From Devosia litorisediminis (lineage in GTDB: Bacteria > Pseudomonadota > Alphaproteobacteria > Rhizobiales > Devosiaceae): a stretch of DNA of 64,000 nucleotides. Below, in pieces: positions 27,215-35,427 of the stretch (position 1 is the stretch's first letter; each line of letters begins with the position of its first letter). The translations under genes were made by a program, and so were the position numbers. The notes beneath the pieces are model-generated. The model did no database searches and was not told where the DNA came from. It saw only the letters and a program-made list of their open reading frames with translations. Location: NCBI RefSeq assembly GCF_018334155.1, contig NZ_JAGXTP010000002.1, positions 372,001-436,000 of the forward strand, read 5' to 3'.

Positions 27215-28036
27215 CTAGACCTTGTAGATCCGCTCCGCATTGAGGTGCAGCAGCCTGGCCTTCTCGTCGTCGCTGGCACCCTTGATGATCTCGTGGGTGG
27301 CCTGGACCCAGCGGGTCAGCGAGCCGGTCAGCGTCACCACAGGATGGTCGGACCCCCACACCACGCGATCCCAGCCGAAGCTTTCAATGATGTGCTCGAC
27401 ATAGGGGCGGATGGTGTCGACGCTCCAGTCGGCCCCCGAATAGGCGACAATGCCTGAAACCTTGGCCATCACATTGGGCACCTTGGCGATATTGCTGATG
27501 TGCGCGCGCCACGGGTCAAGCCCGCCGCCGGTCACATCGGGCACGCCGCAATGGTCCAGCACGAAGGTTACGTCAGGCGCCCGCTCGGCCAGCATCTGGC
27601 CAATCGGTAACTGGTCGGCGCGCACGCACAGATCAAAGCTCAGATCGTAATCGGGCAGATGGCGAATGTTCTCGACGAACAGGTCGGACTGGCTCAGATC
27701 GTCTGGCATCTGATGCAGGATGCGGCGCACGCCCTTGACGTGAGCATGTTCGCTAAGCTGCTCAATCTGATCGACAAAATTCATGTGCTCCGGGCGGCAG
27801 CCGGCAATGGCGCCGACCACGCGGGGCAGGGTGAGGACGAACTCGCTCTCGCCCAGCAGATCGGCCTCAGCGACATCGACTTCCATATGCAGCGCCGACT
27901 CGATGCCCAGCGGGAGCGCTTCGGCGAAATAGTCCTCGACCGTCCAGGGCTTGTTGATTGCCGGCGCATCCGAAAGCCAAGGGTAGTCAAAACGGTCGGG
28001 ATAGACCAGGTGCAGATGGGTGTCGAGAATGCGCAT
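27215..28036 (-). CDS. Amidohydrolase-family lactonase (L-fuconolactonase-like)
   Basis: A 273-residue metal-dependent hydrolase of the amidohydrolase-2 group (COG3618). The metal-binding HxH is at residues 7 and 9 (ILDTHLHLVYPDR). Further ligands lie in LDHCGVPD and in the C-terminal VWGSDHPV, where the Asp is expected to activate water. Characterised members hydrolyse L-fucono-lactone or L-rhamnono-lactone. With the mutarotase immediately downstream and the IclR regulator immediately upstream, the second step of an oxidative sugar pathway is the natural reading. Confidence 0.88.
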   Translation of the reverse strand: MRILDTHLHLVYPDRFDYPWLSDAPAINKPWTVEDYFAEALPLGIESALHMEVDVAEADLLGESEFVLTLPRVVGAIAGCRPEHMNFVDQIEQLSEHAHVKGVRRILHQMPDDLSQSDLFVENIRHLPDYDLSFDLCVRADQLPIGQMLAERAPDVTFVLDHCGVPDVTGGGLDPWRAHISNIAKVPNVMAKVSGIVAYSGADWSVDTIRPYVEHIIESFGWDRVVWGSDHPVVTLTGSLTRWVQATHEIIKGASDDEKARLLHLNAERIYKV

Positions 28037-28047
28037 ATCGGGTCCTC

Positions 28048-28821
28048 CTAGGCGCTCAGCGTCGAGCGCTGTGAAATTTCGCGGCTGGATTGCAGCAGCA
28101 GCGAGAGTGTCTGTGGGACATGGGGTACATCGAGCTTGTCCAGCCGTTGCGAATAGGGGCAGGTCAGCACCGCAATGACGCCCCCGAGCGGCCCAAAGAT
28201 CGGCGCTGACAGATTCTGGACGCCAGCGGTCTGGGCGCTGGGCATGTTTTCATAACCCTGCTCGCGCACGCCCTCGAGCCGCGCCTCGAGCCCGCGTGGC
28301 ATAGTCTCGACACTGCCCAGCCGCCGTTCTTCCAGCATCAGCGCGCGTTCTTCGGCGCTGGCATAGGCCAGAAAAACATGGCCCGAGCCGGTATTGATCA
28401 GGCTGATGCGGCTGCCGACACGGATCGACACGTTCCAGTAGCCGGGCCCGTCGACCTGCGCGATGACGACCAGAATATTGCGATCCTGCACCACCAGATG
28501 ACAGGCCTGTTCAGCCTGCAGCGCGAACCGGCGCATCACCGGCATGGCCTGGCTGATCAGTCGGTGCGTGGGGGGGCGCGCATGGCCCAGCTCAAACAGT
28601 TTGAGCGTGATTTCATAGCGGTCTTCGGGGGTGCGGCGCACATAATCGCGGCGCACCAGCCGGTCCAGCATGCGGTAGATTTCATTGGGCGTGCGGTCGA
28701 GCGCCTTGGCGATTTCAGCCTGGCTCAGCCCGTCGGCCGTTCCGGCCAGCAGCTCAAGGATATCCAGCCCCTTGTCCAGCGCCGGAGCGCGGTAGCGGTC
28801 CCCATCATCTTCAGTCGCCAC
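28048..28821 (-). CDS. IclR-family transcriptional regulator
   Basis: A 257-residue regulator. The N-terminal winged helix (LDILELLAGTADGLSQAEIAK through RTPNEIYRMLDRLVRRDYV) is followed from about residue 85 by the IclR effector-binding domain, including SRISLINTGSGHVFLA and SAPIFGPLGGVIAVLTCP. The start is GTG 28821. It is the first gene of the unit with lactonase and mutarotase and is divergent from the sugar ABC transporter, so it is the obvious candidate for controlling all three units. A perfect 17-bp palindrome lies about 45 bases upstream of its start. Confidence 0.92.
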   Translation of the reverse strand: MATEDDGDRYRAPALDKGLDILELLAGTADGLSQAEIAKALDRTPNEIYRMLDRLVRRDYVRRTPEDRYEITLKLFELGHARPPTHRLISQAMPVMRRFALQAEQACHLVVQDRNILVVIAQVDGPGYWNVSIRVGSRISLINTGSGHVFLAYASAEERALMLEERRLGSVETMPRGLEARLEGVREQGYENMPSAQTAGVQNLSAPIFGPLGGVIAVLTCPYSQRLDKLDVPHVPQTLSLLLQSSREISQRSTLSA

Positions 28822-28865
28822 GCCTCACCGCCCTTTCGCTCTCTTGTCGCATCCTGGCCCCACTG

Positions 28866-28882
28866 GCTAACACACTGTTAGC
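28866..28882. promoter_or_regulatory. Palindrome upstream of iclR-type gene
   Basis: GCTAACA at 28866-28872 and TGTTAGC at 28876-28882 form a perfect inverted repeat with a three-base centre. It lies in the divergent region between the IclR gene and the ABC operon, at a distance suited to autoregulation. Confidence 0.5.
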
Positions 28883-29025
28883 ACCGAGCGGCACCTTTGG
28901 CGCCTTTGTCGTGCTTTTGACCACCAGCTTTGAACGCGTCCTGCCGAGCCCTGCCTCAACCCGCCAGACGACACTTTACGCCGCGCCAGCCGGTTGACGA
29001 CCCCGCGAGCTTCGTGCTTACCTAC

Positions 29026-29045
29026 GAATAGACTTTTCACATATG
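29026..29045 (+). promoter_or_regulatory. Second copy of the operator-like element, before the sugar ABC operon
   Basis: This 20-base stretch (GAATAGACTTTTCACATATG) matches the element at 26661-26680 at 16 of 20 positions, including CTTTTCACAT in full. It lies about 55 bases upstream of the binding-protein start. Confidence 0.45.
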
Positions 29046-29098
29046 GATGATCAAGCCGCAAAACGGGGCACCATTTGAAAGGTCCTTGGAGGAAAACA

Positions 29099-30427
29099 AT
29101 GGCAACCAAGTTTCTGGCCAGGGCGCTCCTGGCATCGTGCGCGTTGGCGACCCTGTCGGGCGCGGCGATCGCTCAAGACTTCGACTACGGCTCGTTCCCC
29201 GATTACACCCTCAAGGTGAAACTGATCGGCGGCACGCAGTACGAAAAGCTCTACACGCGTATTCCAGAGTGGGAGGCGCTGACTGGCGCCAAGGTCGAGA
29301 TCGTCTCGTCCAAGAACCACTTCGACCTTGATCGCGAGATCAAGCAGGACATCGCCACCGGCCAGATCACCTGGTGCGTCGGCTCCAACCACACCAGCTT
29401 CGCACCACAATACGGCGATCTGTATGTCGACCTGTCGACCATGATCCCGGCTGAAGAACTGGCCAAATACGTCCCGGGCACCCTCAAGTCTGCCATGGTC
29501 GATGGCCGTCTGGTGCAACTGCCCCGCGTGACCGACGTGTCGAACCTGTATTACCGCAAGGACCTCTATGAGGACCCGGCCAATATGGAGGCCTACAAGG
29601 CCGAGTTCGGCGCCGATCTGGCACCGCCCAAGACCTTTGAGGAGTTCAAGCAGCAGATCATCTTCTTTGCTGATCCGCCAAACCTGTACGGCACGGCCTT
29701 TGCGGGCAAGGACGAAGGCATGTCCGGCCGCTTCATGGAAATCCTGCGCGCCAATGGCGGCGATCTGTTCGACGCCGACTGGAACCCGATCTTCAATTCG
29801 CCAGAAGGCGTTGATGCGCTCAACTGGTTCAAAGACATCTATGATGCCGGCGGCGTGCCAGCCGGTACCGTGAACTACACCTGGGATGATATCGGTCAGG
29901 CCATGGCCGCTGGCCAGCTGGCGGTCGATCTTGACTGGCCGGGCTTTGCCGGCTTCTACAGCGATCCGGCCGCCTCCAAGATCTCTGACGTGCTCGGCTT
30001 TGCCGTGTCGCCAGTTGGTTCTGCCGGCGTGCGTGGCGGCTGGTCCGGTTCGCACTCCTTCTCGGTCACTGAAGCTTGTGACAACAAGGAAGCTGCGACC
30101 TCACTCGCCGTTTTCCTGACCAATGACGAAAGCGAAATGATGGAAGCTCAGGCCGGCAATCTGCCGACCCGCTCCAAGACCTTCGACGAAGTCATCACCT
30201 ATTTCAACGAGAACGGCAAAACCGCTCTCGCCGAAATGTTCCCGATCTGGCAGGCCAGCCTGGCCGATGCCCGCACGCCACCATTGATCCCCCAGTGGAT
30301 CGAGGTGTCCAACGTGCTCTGGCCACAGTTGCAGGCTGCCATCGTGGGTGAGAAGACCCCACAGGAAGCACTCGACAAGGCCGCCGATGAAGCCCGCATG
30401 ATCCTTGAAGATGCCGGTATCCTCTAG
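29099..30427 (+). CDS. Sugar ABC transporter substrate-binding protein (CUT1 type)
   Basis: A 442-residue periplasmic protein with a clear signal peptide (KFLARALLASCALATLSG, cleavage after AIA near residue 26). The mature part has the family 1 fold, with the conserved phrase WTGSHSFSV-like GGWSGSHSFSV late in the sequence and WNPIFNSPEGVDALNWFKD in the middle. ATG 29099 follows GGAGG. It is the first gene of the transporter operon and is followed by two hairpins before the permease gene, an arrangement that usually keeps the binding protein in molar excess. The ligand is probably the sugar degraded by the surrounding genes. Confidence 0.93.
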   Translation: MATKFLARALLASCALATLSGAAIAQDFDYGSFPDYTLKVKLIGGTQYEKLYTRIPEWEALTGAKVEIVSSKNHFDLDREIKQDIATGQITWCVGSNHTSFAPQYGDLYVDLSTMIPAEELAKYVPGTLKSAMVDGRLVQLPRVTDVSNLYYRKDLYEDPANMEAYKAEFGADLAPPKTFEEFKQQIIFFADPPNLYGTAFAGKDEGMSGRFMEILRANGGDLFDADWNPIFNSPEGVDALNWFKDIYDAGGVPAGTVNYTWDDIGQAMAAGQLAVDLDWPGFAGFYSDPAASKISDVLGFAVSPVGSAGVRGGWSGSHSFSVTEACDNKEAATSLAVFLTNDESEMMEAQAGNLPTRSKTFDEVITYFNENGKTALAEMFPIWQASLADARTPPLIPQWIEVSNVLWPQLQAAIVGEKTPQEALDKAADEARMILEDAGIL

Positions 30428-30437
30428 CTGACTCTGT

Positions 30438-30482
30438 GCTGCCCGGTTCGCCGGGCAGCATCCCTCCCGAGTCTGGCTCGGG
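30438..30482 (+). other. Two intercistronic hairpins between binding-protein and permease genes
   Basis: GCTGCCCGG at 30438-30446 pairs perfectly with CCGGGCAGC across a TTCG tetraloop. CCCGAG at 30466-30471 pairs with CTCGGG at 30477-30482. No T-tract follows either stem, so mRNA stabilisation or partial attenuation is more likely than full termination. Confidence 0.65.
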
Positions 30483-30560
30483 ACCCGGGACCCGCAAGGC
30501 CCTTGCCGTAAACATGTTCAGCCAGATGCTGGCATGCATTGTTCTGGTTTGTTTATTTTA

Positions 30561-30600
30561 GTCGCCTTCCCCCGCGGGGGGGAAGCAAGGGTGGGGGTCC
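30561..30600. repeat. Fragment of the GC-rich palindromic repeat family
   Basis: The sequence contains CTTCCCCC, then GCG, then GGGGGGAAG, followed by a G-rich tail (GGGTGGGGGT). This resembles the elements at 46454-46566 and 63926-63957. It lies directly before the permease start and includes the GTG at 30591, which makes that GTG an unlikely start codon. Confidence 0.5.
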
Positions 30601-30605
30601 TTTCC

Positions 30606-31559
30606 GTGGCTACCGACGTCCAAATACCGCCACGTGCCCGCTGGAGCGAAGGCTTTGCCGCCTTTTTCCGTTCGCCGCGCGCCGTGCCCTATCTGCTGCT
30701 TCTGCCAGCCATCATCGTCATTCTGGCGGTGGTTCTGGTGCCGCTGCTGGTCTCGTTCTGGACCAGTTTCACCAGCTACAATCTGACCAAGCCCGCCACG
30801 CTGTTCAACTTCGTCGGTCTGCGCAATTACCAGCGCCTGATGGGCAATGAGGATTTCTGGTGGGCCTTCGGCCGGACCTTTATTTTCGTGACCATCACGC
30901 TGAATCTGGAAATGCTGCTCGGCCTGGGCTTGGCGCTGCTGATCAACAAGATCACCTGGGGTCAGCGCACGCTGCGCACCATCATGATGTTTCCCATGAT
31001 GTTCTCGCCCATTCTGGTGGGATTCCAGTTCAAGTACATCTTCAACGACTCCATCGGTCTGGTGAACAACGCCCTGTTCGATCTGGGTCTGATCACCCAG
31101 CCCATTCCCTGGCTGGTCGATGGCACGCTGGCCAATTTCTCCATAATCTTCGCCGAAATCTGGATGTCGACCTCGATCTTCGCCATTCTGCTGCTGGCCG
31201 GATTGATGGCCCTGCCCAAGGATCCCATCGAGGCTGCCAAGGTTGATGGCTGTAATCCCCTGCAGGTGTTCCAGCACATCACGCTGCCCTTCCTGATGCC
31301 CTTTGTGTACATCGCCATGACCATCCGCTCGCTCGATGTGGCGCGGGCCTATGACATGGTCCGCATCATGACCAATGGTGGCCCGGCTGGCCGCACCGAG
31401 CTGATCTGGACGCTGATGACCCGCACCGGCTACCAGAACAGCCAGATGGGCATGGCCAATGCCATGGGCTATGTCTCGATCCTGCTCTCGATCTTTTTCA
31501 CCGTGTTCTTCTTCCGCAAGCTCACCGCGGCGCGCACCTTCATGGGAGGCGCACAATGA
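30606..31559 (+). CDS. Sugar ABC transporter permease (MalF-like)
   Basis: A membrane permease of about 317 residues with six predicted membrane segments. The first is AVPYLLLLPAIIVILAVVLVPLLV. The cytoplasmic EAA loop that docks the ATPase reads EAAKVDGCNPLQVFQHITLP. GTG 30606 is preferred because the alternative in-frame starts at 30591 and 30534 lie in or before a palindromic repeat; the true start could still be 30591. The stop overlaps the second permease gene by ATGA. Confidence 0.9.
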   Translation: MATDVQIPPRARWSEGFAAFFRSPRAVPYLLLLPAIIVILAVVLVPLLVSFWTSFTSYNLTKPATLFNFVGLRNYQRLMGNEDFWWAFGRTFIFVTITLNLEMLLGLGLALLINKITWGQRTLRTIMMFPMMFSPILVGFQFKYIFNDSIGLVNNALFDLGLITQPIPWLVDGTLANFSIIFAEIWMSTSIFAILLLAGLMALPKDPIEAAKVDGCNPLQVFQHITLPFLMPFVYIAMTIRSLDVARAYDMVRIMTNGGPAGRTELIWTLMTRTGYQNSQMGMANAMGYVSILLSIFFTVFFFRKLTAARTFMGGAQ

Positions 31560-32413
31560 GCCGTTTGAGCATCGAGAAGCCCTGGCAGCGCTGGCTGATC
31601 CGCTTTGGCGTCTTCGTCGCCATGGTGATCCTGACCGTGCCGGGTCTGTGGGTGGTGCTGACCGCCTTCCGCCCCAATATCGAGGTATTGGCGCGCCCGG
31701 CTGTCTGGATTCCCCAGCAGTGGACGCTGGACAATTTCGCCCGGCTGTTCGGTCTGTCCGATGTCCAGCAGGGCCTGCCGGTGGCGCAGTATTTCATCAA
31801 CTCGCTGGTGATCTCGCTGACCTCCACCATGATCGCGGTGGTGATCGGCATGGCCGGCGGCTACGCCTTTGCCCGCTACCGCTTCCGCGGCAAGGCCACG
31901 CTGTTTCTCGCCTTCATGCTCAGCCGTACCGTGCCGGGTGTGGCGCTCAGCCTGCCGCTCTTCATCATCTGGGCCCGCCTGGGCATTATCGACACCAGCT
32001 TCGGCCTGATCGTGGTCTATCTGGCGGTCAACATCCCCTTCACCATCTGGCTGACAGACGGCTTTTTCCGGCAGATCCCGGTTGATCTGAGCGAAGCCGC
32101 CCAGATCGATGGCTGCACCGCATGGCAGGCCTTCTGGAAGATCGAATTTCCCCTGGCCCGCTCGGGACTGGCGTCAGCTGCGATCTTTGCCTTCCTCACG
32201 TCGTGGAACGAATATGCGCTGGCCAGCCAGCTCACCCGTACCACCGCCAGCAAGACCATGCCGGTCGGGCTCATGGACTTCACCGCCCAGTTCACCGTGG
32301 ACTGGACCGGCATGAGTGCCATGGCCGTGCTCATCATCATTCCCGCTCTGGTTCTGACCTTCATCGTGCAAAAGCACCTGATCTCGGGTCTGACCTTTGG
32401 CGGCGTTAAATAA
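31556..32413 (+). CDS. Sugar ABC transporter permease (MalG-like)
   Basis: A 285-residue second permease subunit with six membrane segments. The EAA loop EAAQIDGCTAWQAFWKIEFPLA is followed by the typical FLTSWNEYALASQL region. It is coupled to the previous permease (four-base overlap) and is followed 11 bases later by the ATPase gene. It forms the heterodimeric channel with the MalF-like subunit. Confidence 0.95.
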   Translation: MSRLSIEKPWQRWLIRFGVFVAMVILTVPGLWVVLTAFRPNIEVLARPAVWIPQQWTLDNFARLFGLSDVQQGLPVAQYFINSLVISLTSTMIAVVIGMAGGYAFARYRFRGKATLFLAFMLSRTVPGVALSLPLFIIWARLGIIDTSFGLIVVYLAVNIPFTIWLTDGFFRQIPVDLSEAAQIDGCTAWQAFWKIEFPLARSGLASAAIFAFLTSWNEYALASQLTRTTASKTMPVGLMDFTAQFTVDWTGMSAMAVLIIIPALVLTFIVQKHLISGLTFGGVK

Positions 32414-32424
32414 GGAATATTTCG

Positions 32425-33510
32425 GTGGCACAGGTTCGTCTGGACAAGGTCAGCAAAAGCTATGGCAAACTGGAGACGGTGCACGCCATCGATCTGGAGA
32501 TTGCCCACAACGAATTCGTGGTTCTGGTGGGGCCTTCGGGCTGCGGCAAGTCCACCACGCTGCGCATGATCGCGGGGCTCGAGGAAATCACCGGGGGCAC
32601 GATTTCGATCGGCGACCGGGTGGTCAACGACCTGCCGCCGCGTGCGCGCAACATCTCCATGGTGTTCCAGAGCTACGCGCTCTATCCGCATATGACGGTG
32701 CGCGACAATCTTGGCTTCGGGCTCAAGATCGCCAATATGGCCGAGGCCGAAATCACCAAGCGCGTCGATGACGCCGCCGATATTCTCGGCCTCGGCCCCT
32801 ATATGGATCGCCTGCCGGCCAACCTGTCGGGCGGTCAGCGCCAGCGTGTCGCCATGGGCCGTGCCATTGTGCGCAATCCCGATGTGTTCCTGTTCGACGA
32901 ACCGCTTTCCAACCTGGACGCCAAGCTGCGCGGCCAGATGCGTGTCGAGATCAAGAAGCTGCACCAGCGGGTCAAGACCACGGTGATCTACGTTACCCAT
33001 GATCAGGTCGAAGCCATGACGCTGGCCGACCGTATCGTGATCATGCGCGACGGCGATATCGAGCAGATCGGCACGCCCAGCGAAGTGTTCGAACAGCCCG
33101 CCAATGTGTTCGTCGCCGGCTTTATCGGCAGCCCGCCCATGAACCTGCTCGATGCCGTGGTCAGCAATGGCAAGGCCCGGCTCAGCGACGGGCTCGAAGT
33201 GCCGCTGCCAGCGGGTCTGCCAGTCAGCCAATCCCAGCAAATCGTGCTCGGCTTCCGGCCCGAGAGTCTTGCGCCCAAGGGTCATGCGCTGCATGGCGAT
33301 GGGGCAGCCATGCCGCTGCAGCGCAATGTCATCATCGCCGAGCCGCTGGGCACAGAGACCATTATCTTCGTCGAAATGGGCGGTATTGACGTGCAGGGCA
33401 AAATGCTCAATCCGCGCGTCGTCGCCCCGGGCGAGACGCTCGATTTCACCCTCGATCTGACCCGCCTGCATGTCTTTGACAAAGCATCCGGCAAGCGCGT
33501 GGTCGCCTAG
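32425..33510 (+). CDS. Sugar ABC transporter ATP-binding protein (UgpC/MalK type)
   Basis: A 361-residue ATPase. Walker A is GPSGCGKST near residue 37, the signature is LSGGQRQRVAMGRA near 134, and Walker B is [12 protein letters not shown]. The D-loop and the switch His in [10 protein letters not shown] are intact. From about residue 235 there is an OB-fold TOBE/MalK-type regulatory domain. The start is GTG 32425. It completes the transporter encoded here and is followed by the dehydratase gene after only two bases, which ties uptake to catabolism. Confidence 0.95.
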   Translation: MAQVRLDKVSKSYGKLETVHAIDLEIAHNEFVVLVGPSGCGKSTTLRMIAGLEEITGGTISIGDRVVNDLPPRARNISMVFQSYALYPHMTVRDNLGFGLKIANMAEAEITKRVDDAADILGLGPYMDRLPANLSGGQRQRVAMGRAIVRNPDVFLFDEPLSNLDAKLRGQMRVEIKKLHQRVKTTVIYVTHDQVEAMTLADRIVIMRDGDIEQIGTPSEVFEQPANVFVAGFIGSPPMNLLDAVVSNGKARLSDGLEVPLPAGLPVSQSQQIVLGFRPESLAPKGHALHGDGAAMPLQRNVIIAEPLGTETIIFVEMGGIDVQGKMLNPRVVAPGETLDFTLDLTRLHVFDKASGKRVVA

Positions 33511-33512
33511 TC

Positions 33513-34619
33513 ATGGCCAAAATTGTCCGTGTCGAACTGCTCATGGTCGACCTCAAGCCCAAGGTGAAGCGGGTCGACGCCATTCAGAGCTTTGTCTCTC
33601 AGGAGACACCCATGGTGCGCATCACCGACGCCGATGGCGTGGTGGGCACCGGCTATAGCTATACCATCGGTACCGGCGGTCCCTCGGTGATGGCGCTGCT
33701 CGAGCGTACGCTGGGCCCGGCTATTATCGGCCGCGATGCCTATGACATCGAAGCCATCTGGCGCGACCTGCTGTTTCTCACCCATGCCACCACGGTGGGC
33801 GCGCTGACCGCTATTGCCATGGCGGCCATCGACACCGCGCTATGGGATCTCAAATGCCGCAAGCTGGGCCTGCCGCTGCACAAGCTGGCGGGTGGGGCCC
33901 AGGCCAGCATCCCGCTCTACACCACCGAAGGCGGCTGGCTGCATATCGAGCAGCCCGCGCTGGTTGAAGACGCCCTGCGCGCCAAGGCCGACGGTTTTGG
34001 CGGCTGCAAGCTCAAGATAGGTCGGCCAATCCATGAAGATGTGGCGCGCATTGCCGCTGTCCGCGAGGCGGTGGGCCCCGGCTTTGAAATCTTCACCGAC
34101 GCCAATCAGGCCTTTGCCGTGGACGAAGCTATTCGCCGCGCCCGGGCCTATGAGCCACTCGATATCGGCTGGCTCGAAGAGCCGCTGCCGGCCGACGATA
34201 TTTCGGGCCATGTGCGCCTGAGCGAGCAGACCAGCCTGCCCATCGCGGTGGGCGAAAGCCTCTATTCGGTCAGCCATTTTCGCGAATATCTGCAGCGCCA
34301 CGCTGCGTCCATCATCCAGGTGGATGTCGGGCGTATTGGCGGCATCACCCCCTGGCTCAAGGTGGCGCATATGGCCGAAGCCTTCAATATCAGCGTCTGC
34401 CCACATTTCTTGATGGAATTGCACGTTTCGCTGTGTGCAGCCGTGCCCAATGCGCGCTGGGTGGAGTATATTCCCCAGCTCGACAGCCTCACCACCACGG
34501 GCATGACCATTGAGCAGGGCCGCGCCATCCCCTCGGACGCGCCGGGACTGGGCATTGCCTGGAACTTTGAAGCCATTGATCGCCTCGCGGTCGAGGGCAG
34601 CCGCATAACACTACAATAG
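33513..34619 (+). CDS. Enolase-superfamily acid-sugar dehydratase (mandelate racemase/muconate lactonising family)
   Basis: A 368-residue member of the mandelate racemase subgroup. The active site is complete: the KxK motif at K166 and K168, metal ligands D196, E222 and E248, and the D271/H298 dyad (CPHFLMELH). Such enzymes dehydrate sugar acids to 2-keto-3-deoxy acids. It is shorter than FucD-type L-fuconate dehydratases, so the acid cannot be named with confidence. It lies two bases after the ATPase gene and before the SDR gene, matching the order uptake, dehydration, oxidation. Confidence 0.9.
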   Translation: MAKIVRVELLMVDLKPKVKRVDAIQSFVSQETPMVRITDADGVVGTGYSYTIGTGGPSVMALLERTLGPAIIGRDAYDIEAIWRDLLFLTHATTVGALTAIAMAAIDTALWDLKCRKLGLPLHKLAGGAQASIPLYTTEGGWLHIEQPALVEDALRAKADGFGGCKLKIGRPIHEDVARIAAVREAVGPGFEIFTDANQAFAVDEAIRRARAYEPLDIGWLEEPLPADDISGHVRLSEQTSLPIAVGESLYSVSHFREYLQRHAASIIQVDVGRIGGITPWLKVAHMAEAFNISVCPHFLMELHVSLCAAVPNARWVEYIPQLDSLTTTGMTIEQGRAIPSDAPGLGIAWNFEAIDRLAVEGSRITLQ

Positions 34620-34629
34620 GAATTCAGGC

Positions 34630-35361
34630 ATGGCCGACATTACCGGTAAGATCGTTCTCATCACCGCCGCTGCCCAGGGCATTGGCCGCGCCTCGGTTGA
34701 AGCCTTCGTCAAGGCTGGCGCCACCGTGATCGCCACTGATGTGAACACCGAAAAGCTCGCCGAACTCGATGGCATGGCCGGCGTGACCACCCGTCGGCTC
34801 GACGTGCTGTCGCGCGATGCCGTCAAGCAGGCCGTGGCCGAGATCGGCCGCATTGACGTGCTGTTCAACTGCGCTGGCGTGGTCCATTCCGGCAGCGTGC
34901 TCGAAATGAGCGATAGCGATCTCGACTTTGCCTTCGATCTCAACATCAAGGCGCAGATCCGCACCATCCAGGCAGTGCTGCCGCAAATGCTCGAGCGCAA
35001 GGACGGCGCCATCATCAATATGGCCACCGTGGCCAGCTCGGTGAAGGGCGTGCCCAATCGCGCGGCCTACACCATCTCCAAGGCGGCCGTGGTGGGCCTG
35101 ACCAAATCGGTCGCAGCCGATTACACCACTTCCAATATCCGGGTGAACGCGATTTGCCCCGGTACGGTGGACAGCCCCTCGCTGCATGAACGCTGGCACG
35201 CGACAGGCGACTTCGAAGCAGCCAAGAAGGCCTTCATCGCCCGCCAGCCCATCGGCCGCATTGCACGTCCGGACGAAGTGGCGGATCTGGCGGTCTATCT
35301 GGCTGGCGCGACCTATACGACGGGTCAGGTGCACATCATTGATGGTGGCTGGACGGCCTAG
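34630..35361 (+). CDS. Short-chain dehydrogenase similar to 2-keto-3-deoxy-L-fuconate/rhamnonate dehydrogenases
   Basis: A 243-residue NAD-dependent SDR. The cofactor motif is TAAAQGIGRA, and Asp after the second strand (IATDVN) indicates NAD over NADP. The catalytic Ser lies in ATVASSVKG and the YxxxK pair in YTISKAA. From memory of the family, the overall sequence resembles human DHRS6/BDH2 (TAAAQGIG, VASSVKGV, CPGTVDSPSL), a group that includes bacterial 2-keto-3-deoxy-L-fuconate and L-rhamnonate 4-dehydrogenases. It is the last gene of the transporter operon and is followed by a strong terminator. Confidence 0.9.
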   Translation: MADITGKIVLITAAAQGIGRASVEAFVKAGATVIATDVNTEKLAELDGMAGVTTRRLDVLSRDAVKQAVAEIGRIDVLFNCAGVVHSGSVLEMSDSDLDFAFDLNIKAQIRTIQAVLPQMLERKDGAIINMATVASSVKGVPNRAAYTISKAAVVGLTKSVAADYTTSNIRVNAICPGTVDSPSLHERWHATGDFEAAKKAFIARQPIGRIARPDEVADLAVYLAGATYTTGQVHIIDGGWTA

Positions 35362-35371
35362 GCTGAAACGA

Positions 35372-35402
35372 AACAACCGGCCGAGGGGATCGGCCGGTTG
35401 TT
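35372..35402. terminator. Bidirectional stem-loop terminator between SDR and hydratase genes
   Basis: A perfect 13-bp stem (35372-35384 with 35390-35402) with a five-base loop lies between convergent genes. The arm ends TTGTT on the plus strand and gives TTCGTTT on the minus strand, so the T-tracts are weak. Confidence 0.65.
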
Positions 35403-35427
35403 CAAGGCAATCAATCTGATTGTGCTC

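Noticed and set aside
32017..33471. 484-codon open frame opposite the sugar ABC ATPase
   Set aside because: The plus strand encodes an ATPase with all ABC motifs; the antisense frame has none.
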